The notes: generated by a model not told the origin, from the letters alone. A DNA stretch of 64,000 bases from an uncultured Chryseobacterium sp. (GCA_913778085.1 CAJYXJ010000001.1:62001-126000); one strand, 5' to 3'; positions 41,201-50,523 are shown, numbered from the stretch's first letter. Program-made: numbers and translations.

Positions 41201-41884
41201 GATGAAAGCTTCGTTGCCTTTGGTGTCATTGCTTTTGTTTTTGGGATCGATGAAGAGCAGCAGGTTTTTTCCGTCTTTGGTGACGATATAGCTGTCTTCC
41301 AGCTTGAAATCTTTACTAATGTTTAAAGCATTGAGCTTTTTAATGCCTAAAAAAGTAATGCCGAGCGGATCTTTTTTTATGAATTCCTTGGTGACCAGGC
41401 TGGTAGGGGATGCCAGGGAAATATAATTGCTTTCCACCTGCCTGGCGATGCTGTCTTTCTGAAGTTTTCTTTCGATTTCACGGTAATCGTTTTCATTCAG
41501 GAACAGAGGAAGGTTCTGATTCACGAAATCAAAAGTTTCTGCAATTTCACTGTCATTTACCTTTCCCTGGACGGAACCGATGTATTTTTTCAGAGGCTCT
41601 GTTTTTTTGAGAAAAGAATCGGCTGTTTCAGAAAGCTGGAAGTTTTCTTCTCCGGATTTGTTTTCGATAATGACGATGATCTTATCTGAGAAATTAAGCT
41701 GTTTCAGGACTTTTGCCGTAAGGTCCGACTTTTCACTTTTGGGAATAATCTGGTTGATGTCTTCTTCAAAATTGATTTTCGAAGCGAAAAATCCGCATAA
41801 AACGGCAATTCCGATGGCAAAAAGCACGGATAAAAACCTGTTTCTGGAGATCAGATAATATAAAAAGATAAAAAACCGGTGCAT
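38231..41884 (-). CDS. RND (MMPL) exporter fused to a PlsC-type acyltransferase
   Basis: A 1217-aa fusion. Residues ~1-815 are an RND/MMPL exporter with two sets of about six membrane helices; GVGDDFSIFLTQA and GITIDYALHILTHY are the conserved membrane Asp-containing helices of the two halves. Residues ~860-1050 are a 1-acylglycerol-3-phosphate acyltransferase-like domain: NHTSFLD (HX4D) and FPEAERS (variant of FPEGTRS). A final ~150 residues are of unknown fold. It heads the dar operon, with a promoter at 41906-41934. The exporter half could move flexirubin or its lipid precursor; the fused acyltransferase could load it. Such fusions occur in aryl-polyene clusters. Confidence 0.88.
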   Translation of the reverse strand: MHRFFIFLYYLISRNRFLSVLFAIGIAVLCGFFASKINFEEDINQIIPKSEKSDLTAKVLKQLNFSDKIIVIIENKSGEENFQLSETADSFLKKTEPLKKYIGSVQGKVNDSEIAETFDFVNQNLPLFLNENDYREIERKLQKDSIARQVESNYISLASPTSLVTKEFIKKDPLGITFLGIKKLNALNISKDFKLEDSYIVTKDGKNLLLFIDPKNKSNDTKGNEAFINQLNEIKDDLNTQFKGKTEISYFGSPVIAVANAQQIKRDIQNTVMISMTVLLILLMYYFRNFFTPIIVFLPTVFSVLLALLILYFIKDKISAISLSVGAILIGITIDYALHILTHYKHNNNIEELYKEITQPIILSSATTAVSFLCLVFVRSEALKDLGLFAAITVILSSVTALIIVPQLYKPKEKGEHVNTNFIDKIGAYPYEKNKPLIIICSVIIIACIFGFRKVGFNEDIGDLNYIPKDLKISEAKLQKLSDITSKSIYTISYGDSENEALTRNSELSRFLEKEKKEGKILSYNSIGNVVLSEKDQQKKIEAWKKFWSPDKKSQTVSELMKNGNQFGFNSSAFDQFTENLNKNYTTLDLKEYEKVKALQIPEFLSQENGFYTVSNVVKVDEDKRDAFIKDVEKNHEALAIDRQQMNENFLGLLKRDFNTLINYSLLAIILTIIVFFRNFELTVLTMFPIVLTGVVTAGILYFLGLELNIFSTVVCTLVFGVGDDFSIFLTQAMQKEHTTGKNELPTYRTSIILAVFTTILSIGSLIFAKHPALHSLALVALIGMFSVIIITSTLYPFWFRLLITNRAKKGLSPITFRLFLNSVLSFIYYGLGGLFFSLVGSIFVKRSKGRTLNFIKLIIARFLTSVLYTNPFVKKRFIKNPNEDFSRPAVLIANHTSFLDTLTMAMTTHKIIFLVNDWVYNSPIFGKIVRALGFYPVSQGIENGMQQLKEKVDQGYSLIVFPEAERSYTNDIKRFHKGAFYIAEEFGLDIIPVYIHGNSEVQPKGDFIIYDGGITVKVGDRIHKEDESFGKTYSERAKKINAFFRERFAAFRNELEDENYFRKKLFLAYLYKDNEVVQAVKEDFNRNNSVYFELNKHIPKDAHILHLADDFGQKDVLLTLQQAGRKIFSFIENLEKRCIARQTYLVKRRKINYINKMEEINKKIDVLLVSDESVDIQSLPELPGTIIFINVKNTTFNHADYNLKFGSETLKIFSLE

Positions 41885-41905
41885 GGCATTGTAAAATCAA
41901 GTTTG

Positions 41906-41934
41906 CAAATTTAAATTTTTCGCTATTAGTTCAA
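41906..41934 (-). promoter_or_regulatory. Promoter of the MMPL-dar operon
   Basis: On the minus strand TTG (41932-41934), 18 nt, then TAAATTTG (41906-41913): a full consensus pair. The box ends 22 nt before the ATG at 41884. Confidence 0.65.
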
Positions 41935-41999
41935 AATCTTTTAACAATAAGTTTTATTTGAAAATCAATAAAATATTTAGTCGACTTGAAAAAAAAATC

Positions 42000-42007
42000 T
42001 ACTTTTG
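42000..42007 (+). promoter_or_regulatory. Promoter -7 box upstream of the polysaccharide-type genes
   Basis: TACTTTTG, a perfect TAnnTTTG box, divergent from the MMPL-dar promoter. No TTG at the standard spacing. The first gene starts at 42074. Confidence 0.5.
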
Positions 42008-42073
42008 CAAAAGTTCCCGACTGATGAAATACATTTTAAGACAAAATAGCTAAGTAATAAGCTTGGAATTGAT

Positions 42074-43075
42074 ATGTTTAAAATATTTGATGAAAAAATA
42101 AACGGGGTTTTATTTACCGTTGTTTTCCCTTTCCTGCTGTTCTTCATATCCTATTACGGGTTTGAGACTTCTTATGTGGTAGGCATCAAATCCTGGGAAA
42201 AAATACCAAGTTTTATGTTTTCATCGGTCTATGCATACCGCGTTATTCCGAATTACCTGAGTGTACATGTAACGGATGTTTTAGCCTATGTCGTAAATAA
42301 CGATTTTGCTTCTGCAAAAGCCTTTATCCTTAAACAGGGATCCTTCTTTTATCACAGTACTTTTCTGATCAACGTTTTCTTTTTCCTGCTCAGCTCTGTC
42401 GTACTGCATAAAATTTTCCTAATGAAACCTGTCGGGCTTCTTATGAATGAGAAGATCAGACGGATGGTACATCTTCTGGCGGTATTTTTCATCGTCCTTA
42501 TGCAGTACGTTCCTACCAACTGCGATTGTATCGCACTGTTTTTTTATGTCATGGGAATGTTTTTTACCCTGAAATACCTGGAGAACAGAAAGTCTGCCGA
42601 TCTTATCGCTTTAGGGGCTATTATTTTTATTTCGACATTTGTCCGGGAAACAGCTTGTCTCAATATTGCTTTCTTTGCCGCTGCTTTTATGGAGGTAAGG
42701 GAGCTTAGAAAGGGAAATTTCATATATGTAAAAGAGTGCCTGTTTTTAGCAGTGGCTTTTATCCTCCCTTATATTGGGTTGCGGCTGTTTATTCAGCAAC
42801 AAACTTCCTTCGTGGAAGGATTATATATAATTAAAAATTTTACGAGCCCGTACAATATTGCCGGGCTTCTGTTTGGAATTTTAAGTATCTTTTTCACTTA
42901 TGGACTTTCGGAAAAACCGGGGAAAAAGATGATCGGAAACTATCTGTTTTTCGCTTCGCCGTATCTTGTAATGATTACTTTAGTGGGGCTTTTCTGGGAA
43001 AGCAGGTTATTTATGCCGCTTATTGTTACGGGATTTGTGGCGGCATCTTATCAGTTTAAAAAACATTATATCTAA
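42074..43075 (+). CDS. Multi-pass membrane protein, GT-C-like, unknown function
   Basis: A 333-aa protein with about eight to ten membrane helices. VRETACLNIAFF and FWESRLFMPLI resemble the short loop motifs of GT-C-type membrane glycosyltransferases and of the uncharacterised membrane protein encoded at 49324-50472 (FLHEIVLFYIP). It is 3 nt before the EpsG-like gene, so the two are co-translated. A role in synthesis of surface polysaccharide is likely from neighbours; the reaction is unknown. Confidence 0.75.
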   Translation: MFKIFDEKINGVLFTVVFPFLLFFISYYGFETSYVVGIKSWEKIPSFMFSSVYAYRVIPNYLSVHVTDVLAYVVNNDFASAKAFILKQGSFFYHSTFLINVFFFLLSSVVLHKIFLMKPVGLLMNEKIRRMVHLLAVFFIVLMQYVPTNCDCIALFFYVMGMFFTLKYLENRKSADLIALGAIIFISTFVRETACLNIAFFAAAFMEVRELRKGNFIYVKECLFLAVAFILPYIGLRLFIQQQTSFVEGLYIIKNFTSPYNIAGLLFGILSIFFTYGLSEKPGKKMIGNYLFFASPYLVMITLVGLFWESRLFMPLIVTGFVAASYQFKKHYI

Positions 43076-43078
43076 CGA

Positions 43079-44218
43079 ATGCATTTATTACACCCATATT
43101 ATATTATTGCACTTATCATTATGCTGATATTCAGTTATCAGGAAGTTTTCCATGGTAAGGTGGATAAAAAAATGCTTTGGTTTCTGGGGGTCTATCTTAT
43201 TATTATTGCCGGGCTTCGGGATAGTGTGGGACCCGATTACGGAAGTTATAAAGGGATTTATATCTATTCGGATACGAAAGATTATATCACTTTTGTTTTT
43301 ACGGCACTTCACCTGGATCCTCCACAGCCTATGGAGGTCGAGTGGCTGTTTGTCCTTATTAATAAAATCCTGCTGAATGTCTTCGACGCGCCGTTCTACA
43401 TGCTTACACTGGTGGTTGCTGCCATTGCGATTTTTTTTAAGATAAAGTATATCGACGATAATTCGTTTTATCCTTTTACCGTAATGGCTATGCTTTTCAT
43501 TCCGGGGTTCTTTATCGGGGAAAGCGGGCAGATCAGGCAAAACTTGGGATCTTTTATCGTTTATTTTGCCATACGGTATATTAAAGAAAGAAAATTGTGG
43601 GCCTACCTGTTATGTATTTATCTGGCAGGAGGTATTCACACGGTGTGTTACCTGTTTTTGCCGATGTACTGGCTGGTACGTTTCCCAATGAATAAAGCGC
43701 TTATGCTGATCCTTATTATCACTTCGATATTCTTATCACCTTTTGAGGTGTATCGGGCATTCGGAGGATTTTTAACCAATATTTCGGCGGATAATGCCAT
43801 ATCCGTAGGTTTTAACGGGTACGTGGATGAAAGTGTGGAAAGACTTAACGGAGGATTCGGTATTCCTGAAGCTCTGATGGCGATTCTTACGTTCTTCCTC
43901 TTTGCCTTCGATACCAAAATGGTGGAGAAATATCCGTATTACGAATATCACAGGATGTATGCCGTTATCGGAATATGTTTCTTCTTTATTTTCAGGAATA
44001 ATCCCATTTTTGCTTCGAGGCTTGCGGGTACATTCGTAGGGTTCGGTTATATTATCATTCCGAATACCATGTATGTGGTTTCTGCCAATACCAGAAGGAT
44101 GATTTACCTGTTTATCTTTTCTTTTGTCATATTCAATTTTATCGTCTTTTCGAGTTTCAAGAATATTACATCAGGAAGATTTACGGCAGAGCAGTATAAA
44201 AACCATTTATTGCCTTAA
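43079..44218 (+). CDS. EpsG-family membrane protein (polysaccharide polymerase-like)
   Basis: A 379-aa protein with about ten membrane helices. The N-terminus (YYIIALIIMLIFSYQEVF, then FLGVYLIIIAGLRDSVGPDYGSYK) carries the LRxxVGxDY pattern of the EpsG family, proteins that work in exopolysaccharide polymerisation and resemble Wzy. Translation is probably coupled to the gene upstream (3-nt gap) and the acyltransferase gene follows 11 nt later. Confidence 0.87.
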   Translation: MHLLHPYYIIALIIMLIFSYQEVFHGKVDKKMLWFLGVYLIIIAGLRDSVGPDYGSYKGIYIYSDTKDYITFVFTALHLDPPQPMEVEWLFVLINKILLNVFDAPFYMLTLVVAAIAIFFKIKYIDDNSFYPFTVMAMLFIPGFFIGESGQIRQNLGSFIVYFAIRYIKERKLWAYLLCIYLAGGIHTVCYLFLPMYWLVRFPMNKALMLILIITSIFLSPFEVYRAFGGFLTNISADNAISVGFNGYVDESVERLNGGFGIPEALMAILTFFLFAFDTKMVEKYPYYEYHRMYAVIGICFFFIFRNNPIFASRLAGTFVGFGYIIIPNTMYVVSANTRRMIYLFIFSFVIFNFIVFSSFKNITSGRFTAEQYKNHLLP

Positions 44219-44229
44219 AAGCTGACAGG

Positions 44230-45279
44230 ATGAGTACGCCTAAGAAAGAAAGAATTTTGGTGCTTGACGGTCTTAGAGGGCTTGCTATTCTATTGGTGCT
44301 GCTTTTCCACGGATATTACATCTGGTTCGAGTATTATCCATATAAAAAACTCTATGGTGAAAATATCTTATTTAAATATGGCAGCCTTGGAGTGCAGCTG
44401 TTCTTTTTGATCTCCGGTTTTGTGATCCTGATGTCTGTTGAAAGAACCGATAAGTTCTGGAAGTTTCTCAAAAACAGGTGGATCAGGCTTTTTCCGAGCA
44501 TGCTCATCTGCAGCCTGATCGTGTATTGTACCGCTCATTTTTTTTATGAAAGGCCGTTTGGGATTCCTCCGCTGAAATCTATTCTTCCTGGCATCACTTT
44601 TATCAACAACAGCATTCTGGAAAAGATTTTTCATACCGATTTTCCTGTGCTGGAACTGTCCTTTTGGTCGCTGTTTGTGGAAGTGAAGTTTTATATCATT
44701 TTCGGCGCGCTCTATTTTTTATTCAACAGAAATACAGCATTGGGCGGAATATTTTTAATTTATCTTTCTGCACTTGCCCTGCAGCTTTTGTGCCTGGGAG
44801 GGGTAATACATGAGACTTCCTGGATCAAAATTTACATCGGGTCATTTATTCATTTCGGATGGTTTGCGGCGGGTGCTCTCACGTACATCTATTTTTACAA
44901 CAGGGAAAAGAAATATCTCCGGATGCTTGTTTTTACGACGATTTGCTCTCTGCTGTACCTCGTAAAGTTTCAGGATGCTGTGATGCTTGTCTATCTGGTC
45001 GCTCTTTGTCTTGTTTTTTATTTCGCTTTATTTTGGAAGCGTTTTGGCGCCATTTTTTCGACTCGTTTTTTCAAATTTGTAGGCTATATCAGCTATCCGT
45101 TATACCTTCTGCATGAAAATATGCTGGTTGCGCTTATCATCAAGCTGCATCATCATTTTGCAGAGCTCCCTTATTTCCTGCTTCCGGTGCTTTCTTTTAT
45201 CTTTATCGCAGGTATCGCAAGTATCGTTGCCTATTTTATAGAACCCGCTTTTCAGAGGGGGTTGAAAAAGATAATCTAA
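44230..45279 (+). CDS. Acyltransferase family 3 (O-acetyltransferase) membrane protein
   Basis: A 349-aa integral membrane acyltransferase. LDGLRGLAILLVLLFHGYY is the N-terminal signature with the conserved His in LLFHG, and YGSLGVQLFFLISGFVIL the second motif, followed by about ten membrane helices. Such enzymes acetylate or succinylate exopolysaccharide. Third gene of the 42074-45279 operon. Confidence 0.92.
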   Translation: MSTPKKERILVLDGLRGLAILLVLLFHGYYIWFEYYPYKKLYGENILFKYGSLGVQLFFLISGFVILMSVERTDKFWKFLKNRWIRLFPSMLICSLIVYCTAHFFYERPFGIPPLKSILPGITFINNSILEKIFHTDFPVLELSFWSLFVEVKFYIIFGALYFLFNRNTALGGIFLIYLSALALQLLCLGGVIHETSWIKIYIGSFIHFGWFAAGALTYIYFYNREKKYLRMLVFTTICSLLYLVKFQDAVMLVYLVALCLVFYFALFWKRFGAIFSTRFFKFVGYISYPLYLLHENMLVALIIKLHHHFAELPYFLLPVLSFIFIAGIASIVAYFIEPAFQRGLKKII

Positions 45280-45679
45280 GGTTCATTAGCATCTTTATTT
45301 CTGTATACTTAAAGTCGCTGTTTCCAAAATCACCTACACTTACATCTGGCAGAACAAGCAGAGATTATTTCCTTTTTAATTTTTATTCATTATTAATTGA
45401 TGTTTTAAATGGTTGATTGTGTTTGTTTTAAAGAGATTTTCTGAATTGCCTGTATATTAATATTCAGTAAAATATTTTAGGCACATAAACAGTGTATTGA
45501 AAAATAATGTATTTTCGTAATACTTGAGTTGAAAAAATAATTTCTTCATTGATAATTGAATACTGTTAATGCGCCTTATGTTCTAATTGCTTTATGTATT
45601 AATTATTTATAAAATAAATTGATTTTTTTTAACAAGGGTTTAAATGTTGTATTTATAAGTATACACAAAGTTTAAAGAA
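45280..45679. other. Gene-free AT-rich stretch upstream of the T9SS protein
   Basis: 400 nt without a supportable gene, strongly AT-rich near the 3' end. I found no perfect TAnnTTTG box and no terminator hairpin with a T-run. It presumably carries the regulatory region of the large secreted protein that starts at 45680. Confidence 0.6.
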
Positions 45680-48600
45680 ATGGAAAAGTCAATTAAAAAT
45701 GTGGCGGCAATTTTATGCTGCCTGATTACGCATGGTATCTACGCCAAGGAGAGCGTAGGAGAAACAAGAGCCGGTTACTTTGAAATGTCGCGGAGCGTGT
45801 ATTTCAAAACCTCGGATTCGCTTAAACCTTTAATTACAGAGAAAAACCGCATTGATCTTGAAAAAAAATCTACTATTTCGAATAATAACGACTTTACAAG
45901 TGGATCTGGCAGAGCAGTCGTAGACTGGACGAAAGCACCAAACAGCTACATTTTCGATCCTTCCCAAAATAATGACGGGCTATATATCCCGGTGAGAAAA
46001 GCTTATGCCATGTGGGATCAGGATAAGCTCATGGGTGGTGCGGCCATTCCAAACGGGAAAATTACTGCCGATGTCTTATGGGAAGATGTTCACGGCCTTA
46101 TACGGTCCGGCGCAAATTATACACTTGAAGTGGTCGACAGCGGCGAGAATGCCAAAATTAAAATCCCTGTAAACAAAGCTAAAAAAGGAAATGCCGTAGT
46201 GGTTTTCCGGGTAGACGGGCAAATTTACTGGTCATGGCATATCTGGGTGACGGATGATCCTTCCAATGGTTCTACGTATAAAAGCTATTCTGAGTTAAAA
46301 AGACAAAGGGCGGATGGAGTTATTGAAGCGATACCGGATTCCGACTGGGGATGGATGGACCGTAATCTTGGTGCCATAAGTGCTTCCATCACAGCAAACG
46401 ACTGGAACAGAAACGGTGGTTTACTGTATCAGTGGGGAAGAAAAGATCCTCTCCCGCCGCTTGTGTACCGTGGAAACGATTTTTACGAAGTTTCAGGATC
46501 TGTCGGCAGAGTAAGACACCGCGGAGCAAAAAATTTCAACGGAGCGACAAGCTTTGATAATCTGAGAAAATTCGTTCTGCTTTCCAACGCGACGATTGCC
46601 AATAATTTAAGGCTTGCTGTAAGAAATCCTTTGAGTTTAATTTATGTAAATAAAGATGATAATTCAGGAATTGCTTATTATAACAATAACGCAAACCTGA
46701 TGGTAAACTGGTTTGGAAGGATGCCGGGTCTCAGCGACAGTAAGCTTCCCGAACTTAACCTGTGGTCTGATAATTCGCAGGGAAGAATAAATACAAATTA
46801 CAATGCTGATGATGCAGGAGCTCCCTACCGAAATAAATCTTCTTATGACCCATGTCCGAATGGGTGGAGAATTCCGTCGGTTCTGGTAGCCAATCTGGCT
46901 TCAGGAAGTTATGTAGACGATATCCGGGTAGACTATTCGCCCTTTGGCGTACATACCAATACACCGAAAAATGTTTTCGAATCCAATAACTACCATATAA
47001 TAAAACCTACAGACTCAGGTGTGCCGAGTTTCATGACGAACTTTAAGCTTTATCCCAATTTCGGTTTTGACCTTTCCAATGCGGGAGGACAAAATATGGG
47101 AATTTTTCCTGGAACGGGTGGAGTCTCTATTCTGGCACATCAGGGGCAATATACCGATCAGCACCAAGTGGCTTTGTGGACCGCTACCATGCCGAAGTTC
47201 TTTGATACGACTCCGGCTGTAAGTGCACGATCTCTTTTTATGATTCCTGATAAGCTACAGGCAGATGTGCCCGATCCGAACCAGCCGAATGTAAAAGGCA
47301 GATACTGGTATTTTCCGCTGGCTTCTTCCAATACATCTGATGCCAACGCATGCCGATGCATCAAAGATCCGCTGTATCTTGTAAACGATTATAACTTCCC
47401 AACCGAATATATGGTTTCTGAGCCCAATTACATGGAGGGGCTTAATAATCCCAATACCTATCAGGTTGTGAAAAATACGGCTGCATTTACAGTTGACATT
47501 CCTGTGAGCAAGGCATTTTCTGTGCAAAGCCAGCTTTTAAACAATAAAGATATCCTGAATGCGGCCAATTTTAATAATCTTAAAGCTAATGTTCTTTGGA
47601 CCACAAATACCGGCCTGATTAATAGTGTAGCGGTCATTAATCCTTCACCGGGTTCTCTGAGCGCCATTTCTTCTTCAAAAATCTCCGTGACCATCAATCC
47701 GAACCAGAGCGGAAATGCGGTGGTAACTTTACACAACGGAAGTATTTCAAATCCGGTATACTGGTCATGGCATATCTGGGTAACGGATACGGCTGTCGGC
47801 TCCTACAACTATACAACGGAACTTCCGGTGTCTTCCGTAACTAATTATGTGAATTATATTCCGAAAGGTGATAATGTTTTCGAGACAGAATTTATGGACC
47901 GTAACCTGGGAGCTACCGATGCATTCCCTGTTGTTGCCAATCCGTTAACGCCTACTGCTGCGGAACTGGCAAAAATAAAAGCTTCTACGGGTCTCCATTA
48001 CCAGTGGGGCCGTAAAGATCCGCTTCCTGTGCTGCAGTATGCCGATGACCGGGCTTCTTACTCTGTATATTTAGGCTCGGCTGCGGCAAACGGAACGTTG
48101 AACTATACAACGCTCAGCAATGCTGCCTACAACGATATGTCCGGAAATTACATTGTGCCTTATAATACGTACACCAACTCAGCAAATGCTAATGTTTCCA
48201 CAACGGATAAAGTTTCAGACAAAATTGCAAAGGTCTTATCATATTCCGTTAAAAATCCTTTGGTATTCATGATTCCGAGCACATATGCGCCTTATAACAG
48301 CACAACGCCTGTTTATACGAACGGAACCGACTGGCTGGCCAATGAGCCGAACCTGGCACCGGACCGTTGGGGAAGAGGCGGTAAAAAATCGCCATTCGAT
48401 CCTTGTCCTGCGGGCTGGAGAATTCCGGATCTTACAGGGGTTGCGCCGGGCGGACAGGATTTTGGATTTACACCCTGGTATAAAAAAGATAAGGTGGTAA
48501 CCACTGCATACAGCGTTATCAATGATTATTTGGGAGTAAGGGTACGAAGAAGTTCTTCCGCAAGTTATACGATCGGTTATACTTTTAACGATTCCTCTTA

Positions 48601-49189
48601 CCGTATCGGTAATTATCCGAATTCAGGGTCCCGTGGTTCCAGAAGTGTAACGGCAAATCAGTCTGCATCAGGAACTTACAATTTTATCAATTACCAGTAT
48701 CCCGGCGTATGGACGGCTGCTCTGAATTCAAACTATATCGGAAGACCGATCAATGTTTTGTTTGACGCTGCTGCTTCAGCCAACCGTATGATTGCTTTCC
48801 ACGATAACAATGATCCGTACTTCGGAATGAACTGCCGTTGCGTAAAGATTAAATACGATGTTAATGGAAATGAAGAAGGAGTAATTCCAAAACTTCAGAT
48901 CACAGCTTTACCAGCTACAGCACCTGCTGCACGTTTAAGTTCGGATGAGGTTCAGGCGGTTAAGAAAGAAAAAGTGTCCTTTTTCCCAAATCCGGTGAAA
49001 AATGATTTGTATATTAAGACCAATGATAATAGAGAAGGATATTATTATCAGGTTTACAACATGTCCGGACAGCTTGTAAAATCCGGAAAGTTTGAAAACA
49101 ACAAGACGGATCTTTCCGCTCTTACGACGGGAGCTTACCTTTTAAGAATTAATGATTCAAACGAAATGGTAAAGATTATCAAAGAATAA
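45680..49189 (+). CDS. Large secreted protein with tandem duplicated domain and T9SS sorting tail
   Basis: A 1169-aa exported protein. A signal peptide covers about the first 22 residues (AAILCCLITHGIYA). Two related halves follow: YWSWHIWVTD, then WMDRNLGA with YQWGRKDPLP and DPCPNGWRIP in the first; YWSWHIWVTD, FMDRNLGA, YQWGRKDPLP and DPCPAGWRIP in the second. So a unit of ~470-500 residues is duplicated; it resembles the FISUMP-type surface domains of Bacteroidetes. The last ~75 residues (VSFFPNPVKNDLYIKTND, then LVKSGKFENNKTDLS and GAYLLRINDSNEMVKIIKE) are a type A T9SS C-terminal sorting domain, so it is exported by T9SS and anchored or released at the surface. Confidence 0.88.
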   Translation: MEKSIKNVAAILCCLITHGIYAKESVGETRAGYFEMSRSVYFKTSDSLKPLITEKNRIDLEKKSTISNNNDFTSGSGRAVVDWTKAPNSYIFDPSQNNDGLYIPVRKAYAMWDQDKLMGGAAIPNGKITADVLWEDVHGLIRSGANYTLEVVDSGENAKIKIPVNKAKKGNAVVVFRVDGQIYWSWHIWVTDDPSNGSTYKSYSELKRQRADGVIEAIPDSDWGWMDRNLGAISASITANDWNRNGGLLYQWGRKDPLPPLVYRGNDFYEVSGSVGRVRHRGAKNFNGATSFDNLRKFVLLSNATIANNLRLAVRNPLSLIYVNKDDNSGIAYYNNNANLMVNWFGRMPGLSDSKLPELNLWSDNSQGRINTNYNADDAGAPYRNKSSYDPCPNGWRIPSVLVANLASGSYVDDIRVDYSPFGVHTNTPKNVFESNNYHIIKPTDSGVPSFMTNFKLYPNFGFDLSNAGGQNMGIFPGTGGVSILAHQGQYTDQHQVALWTATMPKFFDTTPAVSARSLFMIPDKLQADVPDPNQPNVKGRYWYFPLASSNTSDANACRCIKDPLYLVNDYNFPTEYMVSEPNYMEGLNNPNTYQVVKNTAAFTVDIPVSKAFSVQSQLLNNKDILNAANFNNLKANVLWTTNTGLINSVAVINPSPGSLSAISSSKISVTINPNQSGNAVVTLHNGSISNPVYWSWHIWVTDTAVGSYNYTTELPVSSVTNYVNYIPKGDNVFETEFMDRNLGATDAFPVVANPLTPTAAELAKIKASTGLHYQWGRKDPLPVLQYADDRASYSVYLGSAAANGTLNYTTLSNAAYNDMSGNYIVPYNTYTNSANANVSTTDKVSDKIAKVLSYSVKNPLVFMIPSTYAPYNSTTPVYTNGTDWLANEPNLAPDRWGRGGKKSPFDPCPAGWRIPDLTGVAPGGQDFGFTPWYKKDKVVTTAYSVINDYLGVRVRRSSSASYTIGYTFNDSSYRIGNYPNSGSRGSRSVTANQSASGTYNFINYQYPGVWTAALNSNYIGRPINVLFDAAASANRMIAFHDNNDPYFGMNCRCVKIKYDVNGNEEGVIPKLQITALPATAPAARLSSDEVQAVKKEKVSFFPNPVKNDLYIKTNDNREGYYYQVYNMSGQLVKSGKFENNKTDLSALTTGAYLLRINDSNEMVKIIKE

Positions 49190-49244
49190 ACAAGAATTAA
49201 CAAGTCTCTGAAGAGAAATAAAACGGCAATTAAGTTAAATTCAT

Positions 49245-49252
49245 TATTTTTG
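49245..49252 (+). promoter_or_regulatory. Promoter -7 box upstream of the membrane protein gene
   Basis: TATTTTTG, a perfect TAnnTTTG box, 71 nt before the ATG at 49324. No TTG at the standard spacing. Confidence 0.45.
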
Positions 49253-49323
49253 ACTGTTAAAATGATGAAAACAACACAAAGCTGTTTTGTTTCTCTTTTT
49301 TTGTTCCAATTTCAAAACACACT

Positions 49324-50472
49324 ATGAGGCCTAATAGAGTCGTACAGTATTTTAATATTAAAATTTTTATTTATTTTTTAATTGCGGTAACGGCTGTTTA
49401 TACCCTTGCTTTTACTTATTATTACAACTTTAAGGATGATGGATATATTCTTGCCGACTGGCTGATTAATTACCAGGACGGAGGCTTCAAGAGAAGGGGA
49501 TTATCTGGGAGTTTCTTTTTTTTGCTGCAGGATGTGACGGGAGTACGGCTGAATTACCTGGTATATGCTGTCCAGTTTCTTATTATTTCAGGGTTTTTCT
49601 GGCTGTATACAAAGCTGATCCGGTATAAGATCACAGATCTTCTTTACCTGTCGCTTCTCTTATCTTCCATCGGTTTTGTAGGACTTCTCAATACGGTAAC
49701 ATACGTTGGAAAAAAAGAATTTATTGTTTTTCTGCTTTTTACAGGGTTTACCTACCTGCTGGACCGGGACAAGCTTTCCAAAAATAAAGAATATCTCTTT
49801 TGTATTGCGCTGTTCATTACCACCTTTTTGCATGAGATCGTCTTGTTTTATATCCCCTATTTTGCCATCGCCCTATTTCTGAAAACCGGAACATTTGAAT
49901 ATAAAAGATACATTAAATATTTTCTTGCGGTTGGAATTCCCACGATCTTTATCCTGTTATTAGGGAAAAATGTCAACGAAGGAAATTCTTTGCAGATCCT
50001 TGCAGAACGCGGTGTACATCCTACCTACGGAATTTTTTACTGGAACATCAATGAAAGGGATTATATAAAACAACACGGGAACGAGTATATTCTATACCTC
50101 ATTAGTCTGGCGATAAGTATACTGCATGTAGGTTATTATTTAAAATTTCTAAATAACCGAAAGATTTTATCTATATTATTGATCGGGGCATTTTTATTTT
50201 CTCTTCCGTTATTTTATCTGGCCATCGACTGGGGAAGGTGGATGTATATTCATATGATATTTATTATTGTCCTTTTTGCCCTGATGCTGAGGAACGGACA
50301 CTCTGTTCTTGCATTTGAAAAAATTAGAATTAATACGAAATTCCATATAACTATTTTCATCATTATTATCTCATTGCTTTACCGGGTAGAAATGTCCGGA
50401 AAGGGCTTCACATTTGAAGGGATCCTATACCGGATCTTCGTTGCACCGGTAGAATTGCTAAATAAAATGTGA
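49324..50472 (+). CDS. Multi-pass membrane protein, GT-C-like, unknown function
   Basis: A 382-aa protein with about ten membrane helices. YNFKDDGYILADWLINYQDGG after the first helix and FLHEIVLFYIPYFAIAL in the middle resemble membrane glycosyltransferases with an acidic first loop; the His-Glu in FLHE may be a catalytic or binding pair. It shares size and general layout with the protein encoded at 42074-43075. It stands alone between a secreted protein and topA. Reaction unknown. Confidence 0.72.
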   Translation: MRPNRVVQYFNIKIFIYFLIAVTAVYTLAFTYYYNFKDDGYILADWLINYQDGGFKRRGLSGSFFFLLQDVTGVRLNYLVYAVQFLIISGFFWLYTKLIRYKITDLLYLSLLLSSIGFVGLLNTVTYVGKKEFIVFLLFTGFTYLLDRDKLSKNKEYLFCIALFITTFLHEIVLFYIPYFAIALFLKTGTFEYKRYIKYFLAVGIPTIFILLLGKNVNEGNSLQILAERGVHPTYGIFYWNINERDYIKQHGNEYILYLISLAISILHVGYYLKFLNNRKILSILLIGAFLFSLPLFYLAIDWGRWMYIHMIFIIVLFALMLRNGHSVLAFEKIRINTKFHITIFIIIISLLYRVEMSGKGFTFEGILYRIFVAPVELLNKM

Positions 50473-50502
50473 TTCGGAAAAAGCTATCTGATAAAAAAAC
50501 TT

Positions 50503-50510
50503 TACTTTTG
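50503..50510 (+). promoter_or_regulatory. Promoter -7 box of topA
   Basis: TACTTTTG, a perfect TAnnTTTG box, 13 nt before the topA ATG, so the leader would be very short. The ACTTTTGCAAA context recurs upstream of the genes at 42074 and 57769. Confidence 0.55.
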
Positions 50511-50523
50511 CAAAAATTTTAGA

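Noticed and set aside
42000-42007. TTG at 41986-41988 as the -33 element of this promoter
   Set aside because: Spacing to the -7 box is only 11 nt, too short for the consensus.
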